DNA from: Deltaproteobacteria bacterium
Lineage (GTDB): Bacteria; Myxococcota_A; UBA796; GCA-2862545
DNA: 64,000 nt
Reading direction: 5' to 3'
NCBI GenBank assembly: GCA_006226595.1
Contig: SBGP01000098.1
Span: 124,001 to 188,000 of the forward strand
In this document: positions 43,106 to 52,939 of the stretch, in pieces
Numbering within the stretch: the first letter of the stretch is position 1
How the letters are laid out: each line of letters begins with the position of its first letter
Notes under the pieces: generated by a model
Told to the model about the DNA's origin: nothing
What the model saw: only the letters and a program-made list of their open reading frames with translations
The model's database searches: none
Made by a program: the position numbers and the translations under genes

Positions 43106-46075
43106 TCAGCGACCGGCGACCTCGGCGGCGAGCAGCAGCGCTCGCTCCAGGTCCGGGGCCGATGCGCGCACACCAACCCGCTCGGCGGTAGCCTCTCGCG
43201 CCGGGCGCTCGACGGGCGGGACCGGCGTCCCGATCTGCGTCCGGAGCGCGGTGGCAATGCCGAGCAGCTCGGAAGCCCGCTCCACGTCGCTATCCAGCGC
43301 CGCCAGCGCCTCGATCGCGCTCGTGCTCCGCCACACGTCGCCGAGCCGCGCGTGGGTGCGCAGCGCCCGGTAGGCCTGACGCGCCGCCTCGCTCGGGTCC
43401 GCGCTCGCGAGGGTGAGCGCGAGCACGTCCCGCGCCCAGGCCACTCCCTCCGGGAAACCCAGCTCCTCGGCGTCCGCGAGTCCGCGCTCGGCCAGGACCC
43501 CGGCCTCGGGCATCCCGCGGTAGTGCGCGATGGCCGCGAGGTAGATGCTCGCGGTCACCGTGCCCTCTCCGTCCCCCTCTCGGCGCAGCACCTCGCGGGC
43601 CGCCGTACACGACTGCCAGGCGGTGTCGAGGTCCCCGGCCAGCCACGACGCGAAGCCGATGTAGCTGCGCGCGCGGGCCTCGGCGCGCCGGTCGCCCGCC
43701 GCCTGCGCACGAGCCAGCGAGGCGCGGTGCCGCGCAAGGCTCGCCGCATAGTCCCCCTGCTCGCGGGCCACGCTGCCCAGGCTCTGGCTCGCTTCCTCGG
43801 CCCCGGGCTCGTCGCCGAGCTGCTCGAACAGCCCCACGGCGCACTCGAGAAGCTCGCGTGCGCGCGCGTAGTCACACTGGAGGAACGCGAGTCGCCCGGC
43901 CCCAGCCAGTGCCCGCGCGCGCGCCAGCGTGTCGCCGGTCTCGGCGTCCAGCGCGCGGTCGAGCCAGCGCCGGCCCTCCTCGTAGTGACCCCGGAGGTAC
44001 CAGTAGCGGGTGAGCCGCGAGGCGAGAGCCGCGCCACGACCGCGTCGGAGCGCAACACCGAGAGCCGCACGCACGTTGCCCGCCTCGGCGTCCAGCCAGC
44101 CGAGCAGCGACTCTTCGCCGCGCTCGAGTCGTTCCCGACTGGTCTCGACCACGTCGAGCAACCACGCGAGCAGGCGCTCCTCGACCTCGTCGCGTCCGCC
44201 GTCGCGGTCGAGCAACTCGCTTCCGTACTCGCGGACGAGCGCGAGCGTCCACACCCGCTCGGCCTCGACGCGAACCAGGCCGTGATCGAGCAGCTCTTCC
44301 ACCGTGTCGGGCAAGGCGAACAGCTCGTCGAGCGCATCCACCGCGACCCCACCCACGAAGACCGAGAGCTCGGCGAGCGTGCGCCGGGCCTCGGGCGTGA
44401 GCAACGCGGCACTGCCCTCGAGCGCCGCGCGAATCGTCCGCTGCCGGGGAGGTAGATCCGGGGCTCGACCTTCGAGATCCGAGAGCTGCCCGCCAAAGCG
44501 CTGGAGCACCCGAGCCGGCGACATCAGCCGCATGCGGGTCGCGACCAGCTCGAGCGCGAGCGGCAGGCCATCGAGCCGACGCGCGAGCTCGATCACCGCC
44601 TCGGCGTTGTCTGCCTCGAGCCGAAAGTCGGGCCGCACCGCGCGAACCCGGTCGACGAGCAGCTTCACGCTGGGGTTCTCGCCAGCCTGGGACACGTGGA
44701 TGCCGGGACGCGGCAGTGGCAGCGGCTGGAGCAGCAGGCGGCGCTCCTCGCGCAGGCTCAGCGCCGCCCGCGAGGTGGCGAGCACGGTGAGCTCGGGACA
44801 GGCGCGAAGCAGCTGTCCAAGCGGCTCGCGCACATCGAGATGCTCCACGTTGTCGAGGACGAACAACGCCCGGCTGTGCGCGAGCGCCCGGGTCACCCGC
44901 TCGAGATCCGTGCCCCGGTCCCCTTCCCCGAGACCCACGGACTCCGCGAGCAGGCTACCGAACAGGGCCTCGTCCTCGAGCGGCGCGAGGGCCAGGTAGA
45001 ACACGCCATCCGGGAACCGGGCCTCGAGACGCGAGGCCGCTTCGAGCGCGAGGTGGGTCTTGCCCGTACCTCCGACGCCGAGGACCGTGACCAGCGCGGT
45101 GTTCGGGTCGAGCAAAGCCGCCTCGAGGCGCGCAAGGTCGCCCTCCCGCCCGATCAAGGCCGTGCGCGGACGGGGAAGCGGCGCCCTGGCCGGTCCGAGC
45201 AGTGGCAGCGTGTCGCTGTTGGTCCACTCCGGTCCCACAAACCCGCGTCCCGCGAGCACGTCGCCGAGCCGGGCCACCTGCTCGGTCACCGTCGCGAAGC
45301 GCTGTGCGGGGTCGCGACTGCACGAGCGCAGGAACCAGCGGTCGAAGGCCTCGCCGAGCGCGGGCCACCGCGACGACGGCCGATACAGCGGCATCGAGAA
45401 CACGGCGACCCCGACCTCCGTCCCCGTTGCCCCCCGCCAGTAGCGCTCACCGGTGAGCAGCCACACGGCGATGAGCCCGAGCGCCCACACATCCACCGTC
45501 GGGCCGAGCTTCGACAGGCCGCTGGCCTGCTCTGGCGCCATGTACAGCGGAGTGCCGAGCACCGCGCCCGCCTGGGTCCGCAGCAGCTCGTCGCTCGCAT
45601 CGAGCTCCTTGACCAGCCCGAGGTCGAGCACCACCACGCGTCCGTCGTCGCACAGGAACAGGTTGCCGGGCTTGAGGTCGCGGTGGAGGAGCCCGCGGCC
45701 ATGCAGCACATTCACCGCCTCGGCGACCTGCGTCAGCCAGGCACTCACATCCTCGGCGGTGGCCGGCCCTCGCTCGGCGATGCGTCGCTCGAGGTCCTCG
45801 CCCTGGAGCTGCTCCATGACGATGGTCGGCACCGGCGCGGCGTGCACGGCGTCCACGCGAGGAAAGCCTGGATGGGCGAGCTCGGCGAGCAGTCGTCCCT
45901 CACGCAGGAAGCGCGCGACCGCCGCCGGCTTGCTCCGATGGCCCTCGGAGAGGACCTTCGCGGCGAGCGGCGCCCCATCGCTCTCGCGACGCGCGGCCCA
46001 CACGACGCTCCACCCGCCCTCGCCAAGCGGATCGAGCACTTCCGCGCCTGGCAGCTGGGGACGGGTGTCGTTCAC
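43106..46075 (-). CDS. Ser/Thr kinase - STAND NTPase - TPR fusion
   Basis: 989 residues. Kinase domain about 1-270: LGEGGWSVVW, Lys40 in AAKVL, HRDLKPGN (131-138), DLG (151-153). Then RTALIGREGDLARLE leads to a STAND/NB-ARC-like NTPase: P-loop GVGGTGKT (333-340), a FVLDNVEHL Walker-B-like segment (~400), LATSRAALSL and LDGLPLALELVATRM. The last ~350 residues are TPR-like helices (YARARELLECAV, EGVAWARDVLALTLA). This links a kinase to a switch-like nucleotide sensor and scaffold. Similar fusions in myxobacteria are signalling or regulatory; target unknown. Confidence 0.9.
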   Translation of the reverse strand: MNDTRPQLPGAEVLDPLGEGGWSVVWAARRESDGAPLAAKVLSEGHRSKPAAVARFLREGRLLAELAHPGFPRVDAVHAAPVPTIVMEQLQGEDLERRIAERGPATAEDVSAWLTQVAEAVNVLHGRGLLHRDLKPGNLFLCDDGRVVVLDLGLVKELDASDELLRTQAGAVLGTPLYMAPEQASGLSKLGPTVDVWALGLIAVWLLTGERYWRGATGTEVGVAVFSMPLYRPSSRWPALGEAFDRWFLRSCSRDPAQRFATVTEQVARLGDVLAGRGFVGPEWTNSDTLPLLGPARAPLPRPRTALIGREGDLARLEAALLDPNTALVTVLGVGGTGKTHLALEAASRLEARFPDGVFYLALAPLEDEALFGSLLAESVGLGEGDRGTDLERVTRALAHSRALFVLDNVEHLDVREPLGQLLRACPELTVLATSRAALSLREERRLLLQPLPLPRPGIHVSQAGENPSVKLLVDRVRAVRPDFRLEADNAEAVIELARRLDGLPLALELVATRMRLMSPARVLQRFGGQLSDLEGRAPDLPPRQRTIRAALEGSAALLTPEARRTLAELSVFVGGVAVDALDELFALPDTVEELLDHGLVRVEAERVWTLALVREYGSELLDRDGGRDEVEERLLAWLLDVVETSRERLERGEESLLGWLDAEAGNVRAALGVALRRGRGAALASRLTRYWYLRGHYEEGRRWLDRALDAETGDTLARARALAGAGRLAFLQCDYARARELLECAVGLFEQLGDEPGAEEASQSLGSVAREQGDYAASLARHRASLARAQAAGDRRAEARARSYIGFASWLAGDLDTAWQSCTAAREVLRREGDGEGTVTASIYLAAIAHYRGMPEAGVLAERGLADAEELGFPEGVAWARDVLALTLASADPSEAARQAYRALRTHARLGDVWRSTSAIEALAALDSDVERASELLGIATALRTQIGTPVPPVERPAREATAERVGVRASAPDLERALLLAAEVAGR

Positions 46076-46106
46076 CCGCTCATCCTATGCCAGGACGGCA
46101 TGCCGG

Positions 46107-46873
<767 letters not shown>

Positions 46874-46880
<7 letters not shown>

Positions 46881-47644
46881 CGCACCGGGTTGGTCGTCGC
46901 ACCCCACCACGAGATGGTGGCATCGCTGTTGAGCACGGTGGTGCGTGCCGTCGCCGGGTCGATGGCCACGATCTCGCCATCACTGGAGAAGCCGTACAGC
47001 TGGCCGTCGGAGTAGCCCACGCCGTACAGGCGGTCGGCGCCGATCACGCCAATCCACTCGAACGCGCCGGTCTCGGGGTCGACACGCACGAGCTCGTCGT
47101 TGTCGCCGTTGTTCGGGCCGCGCACGGTCCAGTACAGCCAGCCGTCGGGCAGGCCGACGATGTCGCCGGAGGTGGTGTACACACCGGAGACGAGCGGCGT
47201 GGTCGAGCAGTTCGTCGTGTCCATCTCGACGAGCTCGTCGGCGCCGCCGGCGTACAGCACGCCGTTGGGCCCGAAGGTCAGCGCGAAGGGCTCGAACTCG
47301 AGGCTGCACACCGGGGTCACGCGACCGGAGGTCGGCTCGATGGTGTACAGCCGGTCGTAGTTGCCACCCCAGATCTTGCCATCGAGGTCGATGGCGATGT
47401 CGACGAAGCTGTCGACCGGGCCGGAGGCGTTGTGGAACTCTCCCTGGAGCTCCGTGGCGCCGGTGACCGGGTCCACCTCGAAGAGCTGGGTGCTGGTCTG
47501 GGCGTACACCGGCGCGAGCGCGATGTCGTCGTCGACCTCGATGTCCGGGCCGTCCTCGATGAGGTCACCGATGTTGCCGGCCTCGCCGATGAGGTCGTAG
47601 TCGGAACAACCGACGAGCAGAGCGAGGGGAACGAGAAAGCGCAC
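46874..47644 (-). CDS. Beta-propeller-like lipoprotein
   Basis: 256 residues from a GTG with GGAG upstream; lipobox MRFLVPLALLVGC. The body reads as repeated four-stranded blades: TSTQLFEVDPVTGATEL, IDLDGKIWGGNYDRLYTIEPTSG, GPNGVLYAGGADELVEMD, LPDGWLYWTVRG, DELVRVDPETG, YSDGQLYGFSSDGEIVAIDPA. This fits a WD/SMP30-like propeller of five or six blades. Possible sugar or protein binding at the cell surface; no catalytic residue seen. It overlaps the next lipoprotein gene start. Confidence 0.75.
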
Positions 47645-47730
47645 GAGAACTCCAGATGCCCCAGAGATAGATGAACAGTCCGATTGTTAGCGCGCAGTCA
47701 AGGCCCCGGCAATCGCAGAAAGCGGCCGCA

Positions 47731-47742
47731 GACCGTACGGTC
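47731..47742. promoter_or_regulatory. 12-base palindrome in the divergent region (candidate operator)
   Basis: GACCGTACGGTC is a perfect palindrome, 128 bases before the ATG of the WYL regulator and 87 bases before the divergent lipoprotein start. WYL/DeoR-type regulators often control themselves and a divergent gene, so this is a candidate site. Confidence 0.35.
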
Positions 47743-47869
47743 CGGGCCATCGCGCCGAACAGCGCGTCCCCATGCGAAACATGAGTATGGAAACAAAGCG
47801 TCGACGTCACGCCTGGGCCTGCCCCCCGATCGCACACCCGAGCGGGTAGGATGCCGCCGGAGGCCCGGG

Positions 47870-48538
47870 ATGCGTCGCTCCGATCGGCTGTTCCAACTCG
47901 CGAACCTGCTCGCGAGCCGCCGCTCGGCCACCGGGCGCGAGCTCGCTGACGAGCTCGGCGTGTCGCTGCGCACGCTGTACCGCGACATCGCGGCACTGCA
48001 GGATGCGGGCGTGCCGCTTCGTGGCGAGGCCGGCGTCGGCTATCTGCTCGACCGCCGTCACGCGCTACCGCCGATCACCTTCACCACCTCCGAGGTCGAG
48101 GCCCTCGTCCTCGGCACCCGGATCCTCGAGGCCTTCGGCGATCCCGAGCTCGCCGAGGCGGCCCGCAGCGCGCTCGCGAAGATCGAGGGAGCGACCCCCG
48201 AGCCCCTGCGCGAAGCTCTCGGCCAGACGCCGCTGTACGCGCTGAACTTCGGCCCGGGCCCAGGTCCCCTCGCCCCGCTGCGCCGCGCCATCGCCGAGCG
48301 ACGCGTCCTGCGTCTCGCCTACGTGCGGGCGGATGGCGAGGCCTCCACTCGCCGAGTGCGACCTCTGGGGCTGTACTTCTGGGGACGCACGTGGAGCCTC
48401 GCTGCGTGGTGCGAGCTCCGCGAGGCCTATCGCAGCTTCCGCCCCGACCGCATCGACGACGTCGAGGTACTTGACGAGCGCTTCGGGCCCGAGGTCAGCC
48501 TGGAAGCGTTCGTCGCCGCGATGCGCAGCGGCGAGTGA
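47870..48538 (+). CDS. HTH/WYL-domain transcriptional regulator
   Basis: 222 residues with GGAGG before the ATG. MRRSDRLFQLANLLASRR, then TGRELADELGVSLRTLYRDIAALQDAGVPL is the winged helix; LRLAYVRADGE, RRVRPLGLYFWGRTWSLAAWCELREAYRSFRPDRI is the WYL ligand-binding domain. Typical local repressor or activator that senses nucleic-acid ends or small ligands. It is divergent from the two-lipoprotein cluster. Confidence 0.9.
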   Translation: MRRSDRLFQLANLLASRRSATGRELADELGVSLRTLYRDIAALQDAGVPLRGEAGVGYLLDRRHALPPITFTTSEVEALVLGTRILEAFGDPELAEAARSALAKIEGATPEPLREALGQTPLYALNFGPGPGPLAPLRRAIAERRVLRLAYVRADGEASTRRVRPLGLYFWGRTWSLAAWCELREAYRSFRPDRIDDVEVLDERFGPEVSLEAFVAAMRSGE

Positions 48539-48544
48539 CCGGCC

Positions 48545-49258
48545 TCAGCGAGCGAAGCAGGCGCTGATCGTGCTGCCGGCGCGCCCGTCGTGGGGAAGGC
48601 GCACCACCCCGCTGTCCTCGTCGAGGCCCGCACACGCCGGAACGCCGGCGATGTCGACGCAGGGCGAGAACGCCGTGCCATCCGGGGGATGCTGACCCGC
48701 GATGCGCAGCAGGCACTGGTTCGCGCCGCGGGTGAAGCTCGTGCCGACGTGGAACGACGCAAAACGGAAGTCGTAGTTCGCGGCCGCGCCGTCGCGATAC
48801 TGCGCGAGCGCCTGGGTCACCGGTGTGAGCGGCGCCAGGTCCCAGCCTCCGTCCGCATGCGGCTCCGGCATGCAGTTCAGTCCCTCGGGCGGCACCTTGA
48901 GCTGGATCCACCCGACGCGCTCGTCGTTGCTCCAGCGGATCACGACCTGGGCCGTGCCCTGGACACAGGCGCCGAGGTCCTTGCCCAGCTTGCCGACCAG
49001 CGCGGGATCCGAGAGGAAGCCCTTGTGGAGCTCGCCCACACCGAAGAAGCGCAGCTCGACGTCCGCCGCGTCTCCAGCACCGATCGCCGTGATCTTCGGG
49101 ACCACGGGAAGTGGCGCCGGCACCGCGGTGGACACGAACTCGTCCACCGGCTCCGGCGGAGGCTTGGGCGGTTCCTCGCCGCCACAGGACGCGAGGAACA
49201 CAGCGAGGGCTAGCCAGCGCAGGGCGCCAGCGGGGCGGGGGTGGCCCCCCACCTGCAT
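48545..49258 (-). CDS. Lipoprotein of unknown function
   Basis: 237 residues; lipobox LAVFLASC, Cys25, then a Pro/Glu stalk. The body contains VELRFFGVGELHKGFLSDP, VVIRWSNDERVGWIQLKV, YDFRFASFHVGTSF and four to six Cys (NCMPEP, NQCLL, FSPCVD, PACAGL). Not recognised. The ATG overlaps the DUF507 stop (TGATG). The stop is six bases from the convergent WYL gene. Confidence 0.75.
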   Translation of the reverse strand: MQVGGHPRPAGALRWLALAVFLASCGGEEPPKPPPEPVDEFVSTAVPAPLPVVPKITAIGAGDAADVELRFFGVGELHKGFLSDPALVGKLGKDLGACVQGTAQVVIRWSNDERVGWIQLKVPPEGLNCMPEPHADGGWDLAPLTPVTQALAQYRDGAAANYDFRFASFHVGTSFTRGANQCLLRIAGQHPPDGTAFSPCVDIAGVPACAGLDEDSGVVRLPHDGRAGSTISACFAR

Positions 49259-49776
49259 CAGAGCAGGCCCCGGCGCTTCTTCACTTCGCGCACGGCGTTC
49301 TGCAGGGCAATCTCGTAGTCGACGGTGCCTTCGCGAACGTTCTTGACCTTGGAGGCGGCCTCTTCGCGGATGCTCTGCTCGTCGACGTGGTGGTTGCGCA
49401 GGATCTCGACGATCTTGCGGTACAGCGCGCTGTCCTCTTCGTAGACCTCGTCCACGAAGTTCGAGATCATCATGTTCTCGACGAACTGACGGGCGAGGAA
49501 GCGCTCGACATCGTCACCGAGCGGATGGCTCATCTCTTCGGCCAGGCGGCTGCGGGTGCGGCCGTACTGATCGTAGGGGATGCGGTGATCCGCCATGTGG
49601 TCCTTGACCCGGGCGCGGAAGGACGAGTCGCGGCGGGAGAAGTTCTCCATGATCGCCACGAGATCCTGCTCGGCCTCGGGCTTGTTCTCGTGGGTCACCT
49701 CGATGTCGCCGTTCGCCACCAGCGTGTCGATCACGGCGTTGGCGATGACGGGAATCTTGGCGCGGTAGAGCTTCAC
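49258..49776 (-). CDS. DUF507-family protein
   Basis: 172 residues from a GTG with GGAGGG upstream. MKLYRAKIPVIANAVIDTLVANGDIEV, DLVAIMENFSRRD, ARVKDHMADHRIPYDQYGR, ALYRKIVEILRNHHVDEQSIREEA matches DUF507 in my memory, a small all-helical family of unknown role. Translationally coupled to the lipoprotein downstream. Confidence 0.85.
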   Translation of the reverse strand: MKLYRAKIPVIANAVIDTLVANGDIEVTHENKPEAEQDLVAIMENFSRRDSSFRARVKDHMADHRIPYDQYGRTRSRLAEEMSHPLGDDVERFLARQFVENMMISNFVDEVYEEDSALYRKIVEILRNHHVDEQSIREEAASKVKNVREGTVDYEIALQNAVREVKKRRGLL

Positions 49777-49921
49777 GGGACCCTCCGAAACTGCGGTCGT
49801 GGCCCGTAGCCCGTCCACGCGTCAACCGCCAACGCACGCGGAGTCATCGCGAAGATCGCAGCGGGCGCGCGAGGGTGTGCAGCAGCGAGGGTCGAGCCGA
49901 TGGCGAGTCTCCGAAAGCGGC

Positions 49922-50389
49922 TCAGCGAGCAGACAGCTGGGTCGCCGTCAGGGTTCCAGTGAGCGTGCAGCCCGAGGCACCGGTGTCGACGGGCACCAGC
50001 TCCGCGGAGATCCCGAGGTCGAGGACCCACGCCTCGGCCGCGTCCGGGGAAGCCACGCCGTCCGCCTCGAGCTCGAGGGTGTCACCGCCGAACTCGCCCG
50101 TCCCCGCGAGGCTGACCGCAAACGACGGATCCGTCGCGCCAGTGGCGGTGAACAGCGGCCACGCGAAGGTCAGCGCGTCCGGTTCGCCGGTCACGGTGAA
50201 GTTCCCGTCGAACGGCCACGGGTCGGTGACGCCCTCGCATCCCGAGAGATCGCTCAGCACCATCTCGTAGACCCCGCGCAGATCGGGGCTGCCGTCCCCA
50301 GTGTCCGCGGTCTCGACGTCGGAGAACTCGCAGCCGGCGATGCCCGAGACGAGGGCGAGGGAAAGCAGTCGGTACAGCGGGCGGCGCAT
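49922..50389 (-). CDS. Small lipoprotein
   Basis: 155 residues from an ATG with GGAG upstream. Lipobox ALVSGIAGC, Cys20. The mature part (VETADTGDGSPDLRGVYEM, FDGNFTVTGEPDALTFAW, GEFGGDTLELEADGVASP) looks beta-rich; one Cys pair (SGCEGV, SGCTLTG). Unknown function. Its upstream region holds the AT-rich segment described next. Confidence 0.8.
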   Translation of the reverse strand: MRRPLYRLLSLALVSGIAGCEFSDVETADTGDGSPDLRGVYEMVLSDLSGCEGVTDPWPFDGNFTVTGEPDALTFAWPLFTATGATDPSFAVSLAGTGEFGGDTLELEADGVASPDAAEAWVLDLGISAELVPVDTGASGCTLTGTLTATQLSAR

Positions 50390-50735
50390 GCGAACTCCAG
50401 GGGAAGGTGACCCTGCTCTGCCCTCGTAACCCCTCAGTCGATCGCTCCATGCCCCCGTCACATCCCCGACATCCGACGGGTCGAGCCGCAAGTGATCACC
50501 AGCCCCGAGAGGGTCGTGCTCAACTATTGAGCACGCTGGAGTGCGGCGCGGAGCAAAACCCGCAGACCCTTGAAACATGGGCCTTCACGACTGCGGCATT
50601 TCCAAACACTGGAAGTTTACCCCCAGCAGCCAATAGGTTTCCCACAGGTTATCCACAGAAATTGTGGGAATGTGACGACTCTGGGGAAGAAGCGTCAAAG
50701 GTGAAAAAGAGGGTGCAGCGAATCGTCGCGATCGC
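50390..50735. other. AT-rich intergenic region with DnaA-box-like inverted repeat
   Basis: 346 bases with no gene. The part 50581-50700 is about 51% G+C, far below the surrounding ~70%. It contains TTCCCACA (50639-50646) and TGTGGGAA (50663-50670), an inverted repeat of 8-base arms, with TTATCCACA (50649-50657), an exact DnaA box, between the arms. No dnaA, dnaN or other replication gene is near. It may be a regulatory or DnaA-titrating site, or a local origin-like element. Confidence 0.55.
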
Positions 50736-51296
50736 TCAGACCTTCTCGGACTCCCGACCCCTCACCTTCTCGGACTCTCGACCCCTCAGGGCCTCGAGCT
50801 CACCCGGGACCTCACCGGTCCAGTTGCCCGCCTCGAGTCGCGCGAGCTCCTGCATGCCCGCGATGCCGTCGACCACCGCCGCGAGCTCTGCCTCGGTGCA
50901 CTGCAGCGCGGGGATCACCACGGCGTGGTCGGGTCCGTGGAGGGTGAGCACCCACACCTGGACGTCGTTGACGATGGCGCCCGCCTTGTACGTCGCGTGG
51001 GTGCCGAGCACCGGCATCTCCGCACCGCTGGGGACCGGCAGGACGCCGAGCCAGCCCGCCGCCCGTAGCCGCGTGGTGCCGACCTCGAGCCTGACCTTCG
51101 GACGGTACCAGCTCATCGTGAACATCATCAGGATGACGCCCATGAACACCACGAAGCCCGCCGGCCCGCACACCGCGCTGATCAGGGCGAGGCCAAAGGC
51201 AGGCACGACCCAGGCCCCGAGCGGCTTCTGGGTGAGCTCGAAGGTCACACCGTCGAAGTCGACGGACTCGACCAGACCCGACTTCGTGACCGCCAT
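50736..51296 (-). CDS. Two-span membrane protein with duplicated C-terminal octapeptide
   Basis: 186 residues starting MAVTKSGLVESVDFDGV. Two hydrophobic segments (about residues 27-60: GAWVVPAFGLALISAVCG and GFVVFMGVILMMF) lead into a soluble C-terminal domain. The last 16 residues are RGRESEKV twice, the result of a 24-base DNA duplication. Homologous tails should show whether the second copy is recent. Function unknown. Three bases from the phosphatase gene. Confidence 0.75.
   Translation of the reverse strand: MAVTKSGLVESVDFDGVTFELTQKPLGAWVVPAFGLALISAVCGPAGFVVFMGVILMMFTMSWYRPKVRLEVGTTRLRAAGWLGVLPVPSGAEMPVLGTHATYKAGAIVNDVQVWVLTLHGPDHAVVIPALQCTEAELAAVVDGIAGMQELARLEAGNWTGEVPGELEALRGRESEKVRGRESEKV
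50741..50788. repeat. 24-base tandem duplication at the end of a gene
   Basis: Two adjacent 24-base units (50741-50764 and 50765-50788), identical at 23 of 24 bases, both in frame and coding for RGRESEKV. The near-identity suggests a recent event. Confidence 0.9.
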
Positions 51297-51299
51297 CCC

Positions 51300-52901
51300 C
51301 TACTCGCAGACTGGAACGGCGAGCAAGGCCCCAGTGGACCACGCACTCCAGCGCAGGCCCTCGTCGCGGTAGCGGACCCGCACGCAGGCCTCGGACAGCC
51401 CGCCGAGCTCGGCGAACACCTCGTCAGCGAGGTCGTCTCCTGCCTGCGTGTCGACGCCCATGTACTCGTTCTTGTCCTGGCGCCAGCGCTCGGCGACGAG
51501 GCTCGTGAAGCCGCAGTCCGCGGCCACCTGCCACTCGGCGGCCTGGTGTGCGTGAGACTCGGGGTCGGAGTAGGCCGAAGCGACCGCGCGGGGCTCGCCT
51601 GGACCCGCACAGTCGATACGGTCGACGGTCGGCGTCGCCGGCGCGTCGTTGTCGCGCCACAGGGTGATCTGGTCGCTGACGACGTTGTCGAGCGGAGTCT
51701 CGGGCGTGCCGCGGTTGACGCGGGTCATCGTGAACTTCGGTGCGTCACCGGCCTCGACCTCGACGGTGACGAAGCCATAGGTGTCCTGGCTCACGCTGAA
51801 GTCGGCGTAGTCGTTCTGGGACTGCTCGCCCCAGCGGTCGAGCCCGCCCCCAGCACTCGCCACGTTGACCATGAGGTGCTGATGGTCCGGCAGCTGCCCC
51901 CGGCTGTAGCCGTGTGTGTGACCGAAGAAGTGGATGGACGGCTTGCCGCAGGCCGTCGAGAACGCGCCGAGACGCTCGGCGACCGTCGCGGTGAAGTCGG
52001 ACTCGCCGGGCAGCCACAGCTCCGAGCGCGCCGGGTGGTGGAGCTGCGCGAACACGAAGTCGATGTCCGCGTCGTCACAAGCCTCGGCGAGCACGCCGTC
52101 GAGCCACGCGAGCTGGGTCTCCTCGGCGTATCCGTTGGAGTCGAGCGCGACGACCCGCAGGTTCGCGTAGTCGGTAGTGTAGTAGTGCTCCTCGTCGCCC
52201 GGCATGTCGAAGTAGCGGAAGTAGTGCGGGCTTCCGCCTTCGTGGTTGCCGATGGCCGGGTACACCGGCACCTGCGCGAACAGCTCCGCGGCCGGGGCGA
52301 AGAACTCGTCCTGCCATTCCTCGATGCGCCAGCCGTTGTCGACGAGATCGCCGGGGAACACGACGAGGCCGACCTCCTCGGCGAGGTCCTCGCCCCAGTT
52401 GGCGCGGGCATACGGCAGGACGCCGTCCTGGATGACCTCGGTGAACTTCTCGGGGTGGCGCTCGTCGAGCTGGCTGTCGGACATGGCCACCAGCCGGACG
52501 GACGCCTCGGGGTCGTCGGGCACGGTGCGGAAGTGCGCGACGGCGCTCTCGGTCTGGCCGGTGCGCACCGCGTAGTAGACGGTCTCTCCCGGCGCGAGAT
52601 CGGTGAGCGTCGCAGTGTGGACCTGGGTCGGCGCGTCCTCGGGGTCGTCGCCGTTGACGCCGACGAGCTCGCCGCACACCGCACTGCCGAGCGCTTCGCT
52701 CGCGCCGAACTCGACGCGCGAGCCGGTGCCCTCGTCCGTCTCCCACATGATGGTCGCGCTGGTCTGGCTCACCGCCTGCACGTAGGGAGCGATGGTCAGC
52801 GTGACCGCCCCGCCGTCGTCGCCGTCGCAGACGACCGGGGTGGACTCGGGCTCGTCGGTGCCGGTGCACGCGAGCAGGAAGACGAGAGGCAGGGTGCGCA
52901 T
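51300..52901 (-). CDS. Purple-acid-phosphatase-like lipoprotein
   Basis: 533 residues. Lipobox MRTLPLVFLLAC, Cys12. Residues ~35-125 form an Fn3-like domain (TSATIMWETDEG, LTDLAPGETVYYAV) as in purple acid phosphatases. Metal-binding motifs: VAMSDSQL, FPGDLVDNG, IGNHEGGSPHYF, AQLHHPARS, FFGHTHGYSRG. The first motif has DSQ rather than the usual DxG-type, so metal site 1 may be altered. Likely a periplasmic/surface metallophosphoesterase. The last ~150 residues (YSDPESHAHQ, RWRQDKNEYMGV) add another domain. Confidence 0.87.
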   Translation of the reverse strand: MRTLPLVFLLACTGTDEPESTPVVCDGDDGGAVTLTIAPYVQAVSQTSATIMWETDEGTGSRVEFGASEALGSAVCGELVGVNGDDPEDAPTQVHTATLTDLAPGETVYYAVRTGQTESAVAHFRTVPDDPEASVRLVAMSDSQLDERHPEKFTEVIQDGVLPYARANWGEDLAEEVGLVVFPGDLVDNGWRIEEWQDEFFAPAAELFAQVPVYPAIGNHEGGSPHYFRYFDMPGDEEHYYTTDYANLRVVALDSNGYAEETQLAWLDGVLAEACDDADIDFVFAQLHHPARSELWLPGESDFTATVAERLGAFSTACGKPSIHFFGHTHGYSRGQLPDHQHLMVNVASAGGGLDRWGEQSQNDYADFSVSQDTYGFVTVEVEAGDAPKFTMTRVNRGTPETPLDNVVSDQITLWRDNDAPATPTVDRIDCAGPGEPRAVASAYSDPESHAHQAAEWQVAADCGFTSLVAERWRQDKNEYMGVDTQAGDDLADEVFAELGGLSEACVRVRYRDEGLRWSAWSTGALLAVPVCE

Positions 52902-52939
52902 CCCGCCATTGTCACCCCCCGCCTACGGCTTGGCAACGT

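Noticed and set aside
50649-50657. The DnaA box as the chromosomal origin
   Set aside because: Only one perfect box, no dnaA/dnaN/gidA neighbours; kept as a lesser finding only.
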